DNA of 64,000 nucleotides from an uncultured Dehalococcoidia bacterium (GTDB lineage Bacteria; Chloroflexota; Dehalococcoidia; Lucifugimonadales; UBA3495): positions 1 through 64,000 of the forward strand of contig OY282565.1 in the NCBI GenBank assembly GCA_958296445.1, in the 5' to 3' direction. Positions 1-9,338 of this stretch are shown here, in pieces; the first letter of the stretch is position 1; each line of letters opens with the position of its first letter. The notes under the pieces are model-generated. The model searched no databases and was not told the origin of the DNA. It was given only the letters and a program-made list of their open reading frames with translations. Position numbers and translations under genes: made by a program.

Positions 1-173
1 TCGGCAATCCCCCCGATGTCCACCACCTGCGAGGGACGGGCCAGCCGCAGCTTCAGCAGCGGGATAAGACTATGCCCCCCGGCGATTATTTTCGCGCCGG
101 AGTCCTCTTGCAAAAGTCGGGCAGCCTCAGCCACCGAACCAGCCTTGCGGTATTCAAATTGCGGCGGATACAT
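1..173 (-). CDS. FAD-binding subunit (CoxM type) of a CO/xanthine dehydrogenase-family molybdoenzyme, 5' end only
   Basis: The first 57 codons are present; the gene leaves the window at the left edge. The reading begins MYPPQFEYRKAGSV and contains AGGHSLIPLLKLRLA, the FAD-binding signature of the medium subunit of the xanthine dehydrogenase/CO dehydrogenase family. That subunit passes electrons from the [2Fe-2S] subunit to the outside acceptor. It is the third gene of a minus-strand S-L-M set, 136 bp after the stop of the large subunit; the gap is filled by an inverted repeat. The ATG at 171-173 is the only sensible start. Family assignment is firm; the substrate cannot be told from this fragment. 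Confidence 0.88.
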   Translation of the reverse strand, partial: MYPPQFEYRKAGSVAEAARLLQEDSGAKIIAGGHSLIPLLKLRLARPSQVVDIGGIA

Positions 174-197
174 CGCTCATCTCCTCCGGGGTTTTCT

Positions 198-302
198 TTT
201 TCAACGCCGAGTTCGCAGAGATTACGCAGAGGGCGCAGAGAAATCTCTACCGGCGTTAGCTCTGCGTCCTCGGCGCGTTCTCTGCGCTCTCTGCGTTGAA
301 AA
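198..302. repeat. Inverted-repeat element rich in CGCAGAG words
   Basis: This stretch between coxL-like and coxM-like genes begins with TTTTCAACGCCGAGTTCGCA and ends with a near mirror image (CTCTCTGCGTTGAAAA), so it can fold into a long imperfect hairpin. Similar CGCAGAG/CGCCAAG elements occur at 5752-5836, 39319-39362 and 50806-50834. It is a dispersed intergenic repeat, not a gene. Confidence 0.7.
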
Positions 303-309
303 GCCCTCT

Positions 310-2655
310 TTACGACTGCTGATGGATGGCCTGCCACACCCTTTCCGGGGTCAGCGGCATTTCGAGCCGGGTTACGCCCAAGGGCTTGAGGGCGTCTATG
401 ACCGCGTTGTAAATGGTGACCGTGGATGCGATTGTCCCCGTTTCGCCGATGCCCTTGACCCCCAGCGGGTTGTGCGGCGAGGGCGTCTCCGAGGACAGCG
501 TTTCGATGTCCGGCACCATGTGGGCCTTGGGCAGGGCGTAATCCTGCATCGAACCCGTGAGCAACTGCCCGTTATCATCGTACACCGCGCCTTCCCACAG
601 GGCTTGCCCGGCCCCCTGCACCACGCCGCCGTGTACCTGCCCCTCGACAATCATCGGGTTGATTTGCGGCCCGCAGTCGTCCACCGCCACATAGCGGCGC
701 AGCACGATATGCCCGTTGTCCGGGTCAACGTCCACCACCGCCACGTGAGCGCCGAAGGGGTAAACGAAGTTGGGCGGGTCATAAAAGGCCGACGCCTCCA
801 GCCCCGGCTCCATTCCCTCCGGCATATTCCAGGCCACGTTGGCCATCAGCGCGATTTCCTGAATGGACTTGCTCTGGTCGGGGGCGCCCCTGACGAAAAA
901 CTGCCCGTCGGCGTATTCAATGTCGGCTTCGGCGGCCTCCAGCAAGTGCGCCGCTAGTGCCCGCGCCTTGTCCTTAATCTTGTTCAACCCCAGAAACAAA
1001 GCCCCGGCCCCTACCGCCGTGGTGCGGCTGCCGTAGGTTCCCCAGCCCATCGGTGTGTTGCCGGTATCGCCGTGTACTATATCCACGTCCTCAACCGGCA
1101 CGCCCAGCGTATCGGAAACGACCTGCGCGAAAGTGGTTTCCTCGCCCTGGCCGTGGGGCGACACGCCGACATAGGCGTTGACCTTGCCCGACGGATGGAA
1201 ACGCACTACCGCGCTCTCCCACAGCCCGCCGCCGAAGCCCACCGCGCCGGCCACCTGCGACGGGCCGAGGCCGCAGATTTCGCAGTAGCAGGATACGCCG
1301 ATGCCGACATACTGGCCGCGCTCTCGGGCGCTGGCCTGCTCTTCCCGCAGCCCGGCGTAGCCCACGTGTTCCAGGGCCATATCCAGCGCCCCTTCGTAGT
1401 CGCCGCTGTCGTAAGTGAGGCCGGGAACCACGTCGTAGCCGCTGTCGAACTTGGGAATCAGATTACGCCGCCGCAATTCCACCGGGTCCAGATCCAGCTC
1501 GGCGGCCACCAGATCCACCAGCCGCTCCAGCAGGAACGTGGCCTCCGGCCGGCCCGCGCCCCGGTAGGCGTCCACCGGCGTGGCGTTGGTGAACACCCCA
1601 TAGATGTCGGCCCTAGTGCCGGTCAGCGCATAAGGCCCGCTGTACATCAGCCCGTGCAGGATGGTCGGCACCCCCGGCGCCGCCGTGGAAAGATAGGCCC
1701 CCATTCCGGCGTGAACCACCGAGCGGACGCCCGTTATCTTGCCGTCGCGGGTCGCCGCCATTTCCACCCGCTCCACGTGGTCGCGCCCGTGAATCGTGGC
1801 GAGGAAATTCTCCGACCGGGTTTCCGTCCATTTCACCGGGCGGCCCAGCCGCATAGCGCAGAAAGCGGCAATCATTTCGTCGGCGTAGACCGGAATCTTG
1901 CTGCCGAAACCGCCGCCCACCTCGGTGGCGATAATCCGTATCTTGTGTTCCGGCACGCCGGTAATCAGCGACGTCAGAAACCGGCAGATATGCGGGTTCT
2001 GGCTGGTGCTCCAGATAGTAAGCTCGCCCATCGAACCCAGCCAGTTGGCGAGGGCCGAGCGCGGCTCCATCGCGTTGGGAACCAGCCGCTGCTGAACGAT
2101 AGTGTCGCTCACCACCACATCGGCCTCGGCAAAGGCCGCGTCCGGGTCGCCGCCGGTGGCGACCCAGTGAAACGCCTGATTGCCGGGCGCGTCCTCGTGA
2201 AGCTGCGGCGCCCCATCCGCCATCGCCGCCACCGGATTCACCACCGCGGGCAGCGGCTCGTAGCCCACCTCTATCAGCTCCAGCGCGTCCTCGGCCTGGT
2301 AGCGCGTCTCCGCCACCACCACGGCCACCGCGTCGCCCTGATAGCGAACCACGTCTTTGGCGACCGCCGGGTGCGCCACCGGCTTAACGTCCGACTCCGG
2401 GGGAATCCAGGCGCAAGGAATCGGCGCCAACGCCCCCTCAACATCCGCGCCGGTATAGACCGCGATAACCCCCGGCGCCGCGCCCGCCGCCGCAGTGTCA
2501 ACGCTGGTGATGCGGGCGTGGGCATGGGGGCTGCGCAGGATGGCGGCGTGAACCATCCCCGGCAAGGTAACGTCGTCGGTATAAGTCGCGCCTCCGGTGA
2601 TAAGCCGGGGGTCTTCCCGCCGACGAATGCCGGAGCCGAAGATTCTGGTAGTCAT
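310..2655 (-). CDS. Molybdopterin-binding large subunit (CoxL form II-like) of an aerobic CO/aldehyde dehydrogenase-family enzyme
   Basis: A 781-residue protein, normal length for the family. It shows GGGFGSK at about residues 247-253, the active-site loop AYRGAGR at 363-369, and the C-terminal GIGETG motif with the catalytic Glu. AYRGAGR marks form II CoxL-like proteins; true form I CO dehydrogenases carry AYxCSFR, so CO oxidation cannot be assumed and an aldehyde or N-heterocycle is equally possible. The start is the ATG at 2653-2655, preceded by GGGAGAG; an in-frame upstream extension covers the end of the small-subunit gene and was rejected. It lies 13 bp downstream of the small subunit and forms an operon with it and with the partial FAD subunit. 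Confidence 0.92.
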   Translation of the reverse strand: MTTRIFGSGIRRREDPRLITGGATYTDDVTLPGMVHAAILRSPHAHARITSVDTAAAGAAPGVIAVYTGADVEGALAPIPCAWIPPESDVKPVAHPAVAKDVVRYQGDAVAVVVAETRYQAEDALELIEVGYEPLPAVVNPVAAMADGAPQLHEDAPGNQAFHWVATGGDPDAAFAEADVVVSDTIVQQRLVPNAMEPRSALANWLGSMGELTIWSTSQNPHICRFLTSLITGVPEHKIRIIATEVGGGFGSKIPVYADEMIAAFCAMRLGRPVKWTETRSENFLATIHGRDHVERVEMAATRDGKITGVRSVVHAGMGAYLSTAAPGVPTILHGLMYSGPYALTGTRADIYGVFTNATPVDAYRGAGRPEATFLLERLVDLVAAELDLDPVELRRRNLIPKFDSGYDVVPGLTYDSGDYEGALDMALEHVGYAGLREEQASARERGQYVGIGVSCYCEICGLGPSQVAGAVGFGGGLWESAVVRFHPSGKVNAYVGVSPHGQGEETTFAQVVSDTLGVPVEDVDIVHGDTGNTPMGWGTYGSRTTAVGAGALFLGLNKIKDKARALAAHLLEAAEADIEYADGQFFVRGAPDQSKSIQEIALMANVAWNMPEGMEPGLEASAFYDPPNFVYPFGAHVAVVDVDPDNGHIVLRRYVAVDDCGPQINPMIVEGQVHGGVVQGAGQALWEGAVYDDNGQLLTGSMQDYALPKAHMVPDIETLSSETPSPHNPLGVKGIGETGTIASTVTIYNAVIDALKPLGVTRLEMPLTPERVWQAIHQQS

Positions 2656-2668
2656 CGCTCTCCCCCGT

Positions 2669-3145
2669 CTATCCTGAGCTTGTCGCAGAATTGGCCTCGG
2701 CCGCCGCCAAGACGGCCTGCACAATGTTGTGGTAGCCGGTGCAACGGCAGATATTGCCCTCCAGCCCTTGCCGCACTTCCTCCGGCGTAGGGTTGGGGTT
2801 GCGCTCCAGCAGCTCCACGGCGGTCATAATCATTCCGGCGGTGCAATAGCCGCACTGCAAACCGTGCTTGTTCCAGAAGGCTTCCTGAACCGCGTGGAGT
2901 TCGCCCCCCGCCGACAGCCCCTCGATGGTAGTGATTTCGGCCCCGTCGGCCTGCGCCGCCAGGCAGGTGCAGGACTTGACGGTAGCGCCGTTCATCCGCA
3001 CCACGCAGGAACCGCACTGGCTGGTGTCGCATCCTATCTTGGTTCCGGTCAGCCCCAGGTTTTCCCGCAGGAAATGCACCAGCAACAGACGCGGCTCAAC
3101 GTCCGCCTCCCGGGACTGCCCGTTGACAGTCATCTGAATTTTCAA
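2669..3145 (-). CDS. [2Fe-2S] small subunit (CoxS type) of the same molybdoenzyme
   Basis: 158 residues with both iron-sulfur clusters. The plant-type ferredoxin Cys set is at residues 39, 44, 47 and 59 ([10 protein letters not shown] ... SC); the second domain has Cys 98, 101, 133 and 135 (CGYC ... CRCTGY). I place the start at the TTG at 3143-3145, because GGAGGGG lies six bases upstream; the first ATG (3131-3133) has no ribosome site. It is the first gene of the S-L-M operon. The last residues (NSATSSG) are encoded by a sequence resembling a dispersed repeat (CCTGAGCTTGTCGCAGAA), suggesting the 3' end was replaced by repeat DNA. Confidence 0.92.
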   Translation of the reverse strand: MKIQMTVNGQSREADVEPRLLLVHFLRENLGLTGTKIGCDTSQCGSCVVRMNGATVKSCTCLAAQADGAEITTIEGLSAGGELHAVQEAFWNKHGLQCGYCTAGMIMTAVELLERNPNPTPEEVRQGLEGNICRCTGYHNIVQAVLAAAEANSATSSG

Positions 3146-3316
3146 TGCCAGCCCCTCCACGGCAGGATTCGCCAGTAGGATTCGGCGGTAAAATTCGGCG
3201 CCCAGAGCCGAATGTGCCAGCAGTATAATGTTGCCCCAAAGCAACGTCAAACGCGCCCCGCCCCGCGCCGGGGCTGTGCGGGGCGCATAAAGCCGGAAGC
3301 CGTGATACACTGGACA

Positions 3317-3352
3317 CTGAACAGGCCCTGCCTAGACCTGCTCCCTGTTCAG
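3317..3352. other. Inverted repeat upstream of the 3424 gene
   Basis: CTGAACAGG and CCTGTTCAG form a 9-bp inverted repeat separated by 18 bases, between the divergent coxS-like gene and the gene at 3424. It may be an operator or a weak terminator; nothing else was recognised in the 278-bp gap. Confidence 0.4.
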
Positions 3353-3423
3353 ACCTGCTCAATGAGAGCTCCGTTGCCGCCGTCCGAAAATACCCATCGC
3401 TTGCCAAGGGGAGAGCGTATTTT

Positions 3424-4341
3424 ATGGACGTAGCCGATATTGAGACCCACCCGGAATTTGTCCACCACTTTTGCCAAGCCAACCCTGATTGGAAAGATCG
3501 GCTTCGCAACGAAACTCGGCGGATTCATTACGACTACGACTCCGACATCCTATCCTTGAAATTCGGAAACCCCGGCTTTGTCTTTATGACCTATATGGAC
3601 AGTGACGACTCCGAATTTGAGTGGGGGGTCGAGGATGGCAGCCTGCATATTGCAGCTATTCACATTATGCCTTTCCGCAAGGAGTTCGCGCCGCGCCACC
3701 CCAAGCTACAGGCCGCCTATAACGCCCTCTGCCGGGAGTCGGGCGAAGGCGACTGGGACATTCACCTGCCGCCGCAGTCAGTCGCCGACGGGCGCAGCCC
3801 CGCGGCCTCTTTCGCCGACGCCCTCGTAGAATCCGCCAAAGACCCGGTTCCCGGGCCTGCCGGTCAACAACCATCCCAAAAGGCCAGCGGTTTTATCACT
3901 GAATCGAACGTGCATTATATGACCAGCCAAGAGCTTGCCGCCTGTACCCGCAAGGCCAACCCGGACTGGCTTAACCGGATTCGGAAAGAAAAAATACGCA
4001 TCCTTTATGACTATGAATCCGACTTATTCTCCCTAAAATTCGGAGACAGCCCCGGATTCGGCTATCTACTTCCGCCCGATGCCGCCAGCAGACACATTGC
4101 TCTCCAAATCGAATACGGCAGCAACCGCATCACCGGGCTGGATGTAATGTTCTTTCGCCAGCGATTTCTGCCCTGCCACAGTGAGTTGAAAGCCGCCTTT
4201 GATTCCTTATTTCGCAAGCACGGCAGCGGCGACCTGTCCCTGGATCTACGGCCATCGCGCCGGTCTCAAGCCGCCGGTGATGAGCGGGCCGCTGTTGTTG
4301 GCCTGCTCCCGAAAATCGCCCACGACATAATCCTCGCCTAA
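3424..4341 (+). CDS. Hypothetical protein with two tandem DUF2283-like domains
   Basis: 305 residues made of two related halves, about 10-118 and 167-280. Each contains NPDW, a basic stretch, YDY[DE]SD, then SLKFG, a later [MV]-x-F-[FR]-[KQ] segment and a conserved end (LQAAYNALCR versus LKAAFDSLFR). The YDxxSD...L core resembles DUF2283, small proteins often paired with toxins of the DUF4258 type, but the domains here are longer. The halves are joined by an Ala/Ser/Pro-rich linker. AAGGGAGA sits about ten bases before the ATG. It does not overlap lysA, 75 bp downstream. Function is unknown. Confidence 0.75.
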   Translation: MDVADIETHPEFVHHFCQANPDWKDRLRNETRRIHYDYDSDILSLKFGNPGFVFMTYMDSDDSEFEWGVEDGSLHIAAIHIMPFRKEFAPRHPKLQAAYNALCRESGEGDWDIHLPPQSVADGRSPAASFADALVESAKDPVPGPAGQQPSQKASGFITESNVHYMTSQELAACTRKANPDWLNRIRKEKIRILYDYESDLFSLKFGDSPGFGYLLPPDAASRHIALQIEYGSNRITGLDVMFFRQRFLPCHSELKAAFDSLFRKHGSGDLSLDLRPSRRSQAAGDERAAVVGLLPKIAHDIILA

Positions 4342-4416
4342 CCGCCGGGCCTAACCACTGGACATATCCGCGTTTTCCGCGCTCTCTATCCCAAAATTCC
4401 GTTAAGGTGACTCATA

Positions 4417-5745
4417 ATGTTCCCGAAAGCCGTTTTCCCCGACACCGCCGAAATCAACCCCCAAGGGCATCTGGTCATTGGCGGCTGCGCCGCCCCCGAC
4501 CTGGCCGCCGAGTACGGCACCCCGGTCTACGTGCTGGACGAAGCCACCATCCGCGCCCGCTGCCATTCCTTCGTAAGCGAATTTCAGAGCCGCTACCCCG
4601 CCGCCAGGGTAGCCTACGCCTGCAAAGCGTTCATCAACCCGGCCCTCGCCCGCCTGCTCTACGAGGAAGGGCTGGGCTTCGACGTCGTTTCCGGCGGCGA
4701 GCTGGCAACCGTCGTCAACGCCCTACAATTGGGCCAAAGCGGCCGCCCCGAGCTGGACCACGTATACTTCCACGGCAACAACAAAACCCCGCAGGAACTG
4801 GCCGAAGCCCTAGAGCAGTCCATCGGCTGGGTAGTGGTAGACAGCTTTCACGAGCTGGAGCTGCTGAACCGCCTGGCCGGGGAAGCGGGCAAAACGCAAA
4901 ACATCCTGTTGCGGGTGTCGCCGGGCATAGACCCCCACACCCACGTCTACACCACCACCGGCATACTCGACTCCAAGTTCGGCTTCTCCATCCAGACCGG
5001 CCACGCCGCCCTAGCGGTGCGCCAGGCCCTGGCCGCCCCCAACCTCAACCTGCGCGGCCTGCACTTCCACTTGGGTTCGCCGGTGTTCGAGCTGGAACCC
5101 TACCGCGTCGCCACCGAGCTGGTGCTGCGGTTCGCCGCCGAGTTCCGCGAAGAAGGGCTGCAATTGCAACAGTTCAGCCCCGGCGGCGGCTTCGCCGTGG
5201 CCTACACCCGCGACCAGTCGCCCCCCTCGGTGGCCGCCTACGCCGAAACCATCGTGTCGGCGATGACCGCCACCTGCGACGACTTGGGAATGGAGCCGCC
5301 CGCCCTAGTAGTCGAGCCGGGCCGCTCCATCATCGGCCCCGCCGGCGTCGCCCTCTACCGCGTCGGCGCCATCAAAGACATCCCCGGCGTCCGCAAGTTC
5401 CTCAGCGTGGACGGCGGTATGGGCGACAACATCCGCCCCGCCCTGTACCAGGCCCAATACGAAGTGCTGGCCGCCAACCGGGCCAACGACGCCCTTTCCG
5501 AAAAAGTCACCATCGCCGGCAAATACTGCGAATCGGGCGACCTGCTGGCCTCCGACGTAATGCTGCCCCCCCTGGAGCCGGGTGACCTGCTGGCCGTCCC
5601 GGTGGCCGGCGCCTACTGCCCCTCGATGGCCTCCAACTACAACCTAAACCCCCGCCCCCCAATGGTGCTGGCCGCCAACGGCGCATCCCGCCTAATCCGC
5701 CGCCGCGAAACCTACCAAGACCTCACCCACTGCGACGTAGCCTAA
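4417..5745 (+). CDS. lysA: Diaminopimelate decarboxylase
   Basis: 442 residues, typical for LysA. This PLP enzyme of fold type III makes lysine from meso-diaminopimelate in the last step of the pathway. The PLP lysine is Lys70 in YACKAF; HFHLGS is at 216-221, the phosphate-binding GGGFAV at 256-261, EPGR at 300-303 and the second-subunit active-site Cys371 in CESGD. AAGGTGA precedes the ATG. No other lysine gene is nearby. An ornithine or carboxynorspermidine decarboxylase is less likely given the CESGD region and overall match. Confidence 0.95.
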   Translation: MFPKAVFPDTAEINPQGHLVIGGCAAPDLAAEYGTPVYVLDEATIRARCHSFVSEFQSRYPAARVAYACKAFINPALARLLYEEGLGFDVVSGGELATVVNALQLGQSGRPELDHVYFHGNNKTPQELAEALEQSIGWVVVDSFHELELLNRLAGEAGKTQNILLRVSPGIDPHTHVYTTTGILDSKFGFSIQTGHAALAVRQALAAPNLNLRGLHFHLGSPVFELEPYRVATELVLRFAAEFREEGLQLQQFSPGGGFAVAYTRDQSPPSVAAYAETIVSAMTATCDDLGMEPPALVVEPGRSIIGPAGVALYRVGAIKDIPGVRKFLSVDGGMGDNIRPALYQAQYEVLAANRANDALSEKVTIAGKYCESGDLLASDVMLPPLEPGDLLAVPVAGAYCPSMASNYNLNPRPPMVLAANGASRLIRRRETYQDLTHCDVA

Positions 5746-5751
5746 CCAAAG

Positions 5752-5836
5752 TTAAACGCCAAGCACGCCAAGCACGCCAAGAATCACCAGAAAAACCCCC
5801 AAAAATCTCTGCGCACTCGGCGCACTCGGCGTTTAA
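5752..5836. repeat. Inverted repeat with TTAAACGCC / GGCGTTTAA ends
   Basis: The gap between lysA and holB starts with TTAAACGCC, continues through AAGCACGCC direct repeats, and ends with CACTCGGCG repeats and GGCGTTTAA. It belongs to the same loose family as the element at 198-302. Its right end provides the AT-rich box just before holB. Confidence 0.65.
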
Positions 5837-5845
5837 TATAACCCT

Positions 5846-6871
5846 ATGCCGTGGAAAACTTTAGGCCAAGACCACCTCCTAGCCCGCCTCCGGCCCGCCC
5901 TGGAGCAGGGGCGGGAATCCCACGCCTACCTACTCACCGGCCCGCCCCGCGTGGGCAAGCTCACCCTAGCCCGGGAAGTGGCCCAAGCCGTCAACTGCCT
6001 GCAAGGCCCCGGCGCCCCCTGCGGCACCTGCGTTCAGTGCCGGCGCATCGCCAACGCGCTGCACGCCGACGTGCGGGTAGTGGACATCGAATTCAGCCGC
6101 AAAGTAGAGGGACGGGAAACCGTCAACACCATCACCATCGGCGCCATCCGCGAGCTGGAGCGGGCCGTCAACCTCAACCCCTTCGAGGGTTCCCGCACCG
6201 TGGTAATCATTGACGGCGCCGGCGCAATGACCCCCGAAGCCGCCAACGCCCTACTGAAAACCCTAGAAGAGCCGCCGCCCGGCGTGCTGTTCCTGCTACT
6301 GGCCGAGGACGACGAAACCCTGCTCTCCACCATCCGCTCCCGCTGCCAGACCCTCCCCCTGCTGCCAATGTCCCGCCGCGATATGCTGGACTTCCTGACC
6401 CAGCAACGCAACGCATCCGGCAACCCGGTCACCGGCGACGAAGCCGATATGCTCTACCGCCTGTCCCGGGGCTGCCTAGGCTGGGCCCTAAACGCCCTAG
6501 CCGACCCGCAGCTACTGGCCCAGCGCCAAGCCGACCTAGAGCGCATCCGCGAAACCGCCACCGCCGGACTAGACGCCCGGTTCGCCTACGCCAACGAAGT
6601 AGCCTCGCTGTTCAGCTCCAACCGCCCCGCCGCCCGCGAACTGCTGTCCCTATGGCTACGCTGGTGGCGCGACCTCCTGCTAATCAAAGAAAACGCCCAA
6701 GAATACCTCCACAACGCCGACCAAGCCCAAGCCCTCCAAACCCACGCCGCCACCCTAACCACCCCCCAAATAACAACCTTCATCCGCCGCCTACAAACCA
6801 CCCTAACCGCCCTAGACGCCAACGCCAGCCCCCGCCTAGCAATGGAAACCCTGATGCTGAACGTGGAGTAG
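5846..6871 (+). CDS. holB: DNA polymerase III delta prime subunit (clamp loader)
   Basis: 341 residues with the clamp-loader AAA+ signatures: Walker A GPPRVGK at 32-38, a zinc module of four Cys at 51, 59, 62 and 65, NALLKTLEEPP at about 134-144 and the SRC motif at 165-167. Its role is loading the beta sliding clamp in replication. A DnaX reading is less likely because the protein is short and lacks the gamma/tau C-terminal domains. No ribosome binding site is visible; TAATAT lies six bases before the ATG, compatible with a leaderless transcript. Convergent with the ATPase gene that ends at 6895. Confidence 0.9.
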   Translation: MPWKTLGQDHLLARLRPALEQGRESHAYLLTGPPRVGKLTLAREVAQAVNCLQGPGAPCGTCVQCRRIANALHADVRVVDIEFSRKVEGRETVNTITIGAIRELERAVNLNPFEGSRTVVIIDGAGAMTPEAANALLKTLEEPPPGVLFLLLAEDDETLLSTIRSRCQTLPLLPMSRRDMLDFLTQQRNASGNPVTGDEADMLYRLSRGCLGWALNALADPQLLAQRQADLERIRETATAGLDARFAYANEVASLFSSNRPAARELLSLWLRWWRDLLLIKENAQEYLHNADQAQALQTHAATLTTPQITTFIRRLQTTLTALDANASPRLAMETLMLNVE

Positions 6872-6894
6872 GAGATGGATTCTCTTTCTGCCCG

Positions 6895-8253
6895 TTAAGT
6901 AGCCCCTTCAACGCCTTCGGTGTAATCGACTGAAACTACAGGGGCATCGCCAGACAACGCCTCAACTACCGTGGCGACGTCTATGCTGACTTTTCCTTGC
7001 TCCGCTGCTCTTATAACCACCATTGAAGCATTTGTCAACAGATTACGAGGTTGTGGATTTTTGCTCACCAACGCATCTAATCCGTCTTCGGTAAAAGGCC
7101 TTATGCTTCCGTTTTCCGTCGAGTCAACTCGATAACGGTCCAAATGAGCGACAATGATCTCACGCGCCTGGTCAGGGGTCGGTACAGGCAATTTCACTGA
7201 AGTACGGGCATCCGGGGACAGTTGGGCCATCCCCGACAAGCCAGCCTCATTCCATGCTTGAGCTAGTGCCGTGGAGGCCTGCTGATGCGTCGCAAGCACG
7301 CAAGAAAAGAAGCTGTGGTCGGTATTGGCATAGCCCGGCCGCATCGTGCAAATTCCAAATTCTTTCGCAAATTCCAAGCGGTGCCGTCGCGCCATCTGGT
7401 CGGTCAGATTCTCTATGTCGTCGACAAACAAGTATCCGCCAGCAAAACCGGCAACACGCAGATACAGCACAACATCGTTGAAAAAGAGAGCGCGTGAGTA
7501 ATCCAGACTTTTGGTATCGCGAGGAACGTAGTAAGGCTCCAAATTCTGGTCTCGGCGAAGGCTACGCAAGAAATCCTCGAACGTTCCCCTTGCCAAGGCT
7601 TTTGCCGGAAGCGACTCCACACCTTCCTTACGCAGATTTTCCTCGACTGCCTCATCAAGTTCCGCGGATGAAATCCCATTGGCTTCAAGGGCCTGGTGTC
7701 TCAGTAAATTGCCCCAGTCGTCTCCTTCATCCGTATCTATCAGAGCAGCGACTTGGTCATCCGACAGAATATCACGGCGCAATGCCACTCGCGCCGCGTC
7801 AAGAACACCGTTCCGGCATATATCAACCAGAGCCGCCCAAGCCAATTGTTCCATCCAGCGACGATCCACAAGGGAGGGAAACGAAGCGTAGATAACAACA
7901 GCCGAAAAATTTCCGTCGAACTCCGTTTCGCCCCAGTCGGAGTTAATCCTGTGCCGGAAAAACCGGAGCAACGCGGTCTTTCCCATCCCGCGCCCTGAAA
8001 TATGATCCCCCTCTGCCCAAACCGACGCCAGCTTAACCCGGTTGTTAAAATCCTTTGGACGGATTAGCAGCCTCTCGAATTTGGCGATGGCATCCTGAAC
8101 CGGGCCTTCCGCGTATATGGCTCCGTTCAGGCGAGGATCTGTGCTGTAAAGGTTCAGCACTGGGTTTGCAGAAAACGGCAAGTCGGTAAGCCCCAACGGT
8201 TCATAGATTGACCGTTGTTGATTAACGCGCCTTCGAGGTGGAGTAACCATCAT
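6895..8253 (-). CDS. AAA+/ORC-like P-loop ATPase, third gene of a putative defence cassette
   Basis: 452 residues. The N-terminus reads YEPLGLTDLPFSANP, similar in style to ExeA/TniB/ORC-like ATPases. Walker A is GRGMGKTA (87-94), Walker B YLFVDDIE (274-281), a sensor-1-like CVLATH at 318-323 and a sensor-2-like NPQPRNLL at 399-406. The ATG overlaps the stop of the preceding gene by four bases (ATGA), so the genes are translationally coupled. It is the last of three minus-strand genes with a consensus promoter. The sequence is less GC-rich than its neighbours. The fold is well supported; a DNA-remodelling or sensing role in defence is inference. No named defence family was recognised with confidence. 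Confidence 0.75.
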   Translation of the reverse strand: MMVTPPRRRVNQQRSIYEPLGLTDLPFSANPVLNLYSTDPRLNGAIYAEGPVQDAIAKFERLLIRPKDFNNRVKLASVWAEGDHISGRGMGKTALLRFFRHRINSDWGETEFDGNFSAVVIYASFPSLVDRRWMEQLAWAALVDICRNGVLDAARVALRRDILSDDQVAALIDTDEGDDWGNLLRHQALEANGISSAELDEAVEENLRKEGVESLPAKALARGTFEDFLRSLRRDQNLEPYYVPRDTKSLDYSRALFFNDVVLYLRVAGFAGGYLFVDDIENLTDQMARRHRLEFAKEFGICTMRPGYANTDHSFFSCVLATHQQASTALAQAWNEAGLSGMAQLSPDARTSVKLPVPTPDQAREIIVAHLDRYRVDSTENGSIRPFTEDGLDALVSKNPQPRNLLTNASMVVIRAAEQGKVSIDVATVVEALSGDAPVVSVDYTEGVEGAT

Positions 8254-9338
8254 ACCCTCCTTACCAAGTTGTGGAGCGCGGCATCGCTACGCTGGCGAAC
8301 AAGCGGCCTGCGCCTGGCTGTGATACGATCATACTGCAAACCCACCGACAAAACCCGCGGTTTCCGGTCCAGCAGTTGATTGAGGCCGTCGTCAAAGGCC
8401 GCTTCGGGAATCAGCAGGTATTGACATACCCAATCACGCAAATCGGGTATATCGTAGTATCCTCCCTCAGTACTGAGATTGAGAAATGCCTCATCTATCG
8501 CCGCGAGTAATGCATCCTGATGACAGCGATTTGCCATATCGGGCTCGCAAAAGAAAACCAGAAACGAGTTTCCGTCCGGCAACGGGACATCCAAAGGCGT
8601 GTACCAAGCTCTCTCTGGGTTATCGGTTGTGCAGGGAGAGTAGCTCACGATGAATTCGCACCCTTCCTTCCTAATCCGATACTGATTCAATAGGCGCAGG
8701 CTTACCAACCGGTCACAAATGGCCCTGAAATTCGCCACACGAATACGCTGGTCAGGTATCAGTCGCTGAATGATTTTGTCATGTAACGCATCTTGAATTT
8801 TGCTTCGATTTAGCCCGTTCTGCTCCGCTAGAATCTTGTTAGCCTCTATTTCTGAGTTTTCTTCAAAAGTTGGCTTCAGAAGTTTTTCTATGTACCTTTC
8901 CTCTGCCATTAGTCCAGATTCAACTACCGGCCTCCACACTTTGCCGGTTTCGATATGGTTTTTTACTATTCGGCGCAGATTGTCGTAGGTCTGTATGTGA
9001 ATCTGCGCCATCAGGCGTCGCAGGGTCGTGTAATTTTTAGAGGCAAGCAAACTAAGCACCGAACTGCCGACTTCGGTCACTTCGTACCTGCCTCCATATG
9101 AACGAGCAAACTGAAAATGCACCAACTCTTGGCAGATCTTTTCCCCCACACCTTGGAAAGTTCCACTAGGTTGTGGTAGCATTAATCTCAATGCCTTGTT
9201 GGTAACAAACTTTAAGACATTGCGGGATATTTCAGCAATCTGACTGCTACGTTCGGCATCCGTCGGCATACCTGCCAGAACCTGAAGCCCGATGTAGTGA
9301 TAGCTCACATCGGTGATATTATAACTGCTGATGTTCAT
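8250..9338 (-). CDS. Multi-winged-helix protein, second gene of the cassette
   Basis: 362 residues, no obvious enzyme motif. Three stretches look like winged-helix domains: about 65-110 (GRYEVTEVGSSVLSLLA wing), about 195-240 (FRAICDRLVSLRLLNQYRI, helix then hydrophobic strand) and about 290-345 (DIPDLRDWVCQYLLIP ... VLSVGLQYDRITARR). The middle is helical and charged. The start ATG directly abuts the stop of the nuclease gene and follows AAGGAGAG, and the stop overlaps the ATPase start, so it lies centrally in one operon. It could be a DNA-binding adaptor between nuclease and ATPase. I do not recognise the family; the domain reading is by eye. Confidence 0.6.
   Translation of the reverse strand: MNISSYNITDVSYHYIGLQVLAGMPTDAERSSQIAEISRNVLKFVTNKALRLMLPQPSGTFQGVGEKICQELVHFQFARSYGGRYEVTEVGSSVLSLLASKNYTTLRRLMAQIHIQTYDNLRRIVKNHIETGKVWRPVVESGLMAEERYIEKLLKPTFEENSEIEANKILAEQNGLNRSKIQDALHDKIIQRLIPDQRIRVANFRAICDRLVSLRLLNQYRIRKEGCEFIVSYSPCTTDNPERAWYTPLDVPLPDGNSFLVFFCEPDMANRCHQDALLAAIDEAFLNLSTEGGYYDIPDLRDWVCQYLLIPEAAFDDGLNQLLDRKPRVLSVGLQYDRITARRRPLVRQRSDAALHNLVRRV

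Noticed and set aside
310..2655. Calling the molybdoenzyme a true CO dehydrogenase
   Set aside because: The active-site loop is AYRGAGR (form II), not the AYxCSFR of confirmed CO dehydrogenases.
1072..2790. 572-codon plus-strand open frame opposite the coxL-like gene
   Set aside because: It is the antisense of a strongly supported molybdoenzyme gene, is rich in His/Arg/Gly and has no domain; a high-GC shadow.
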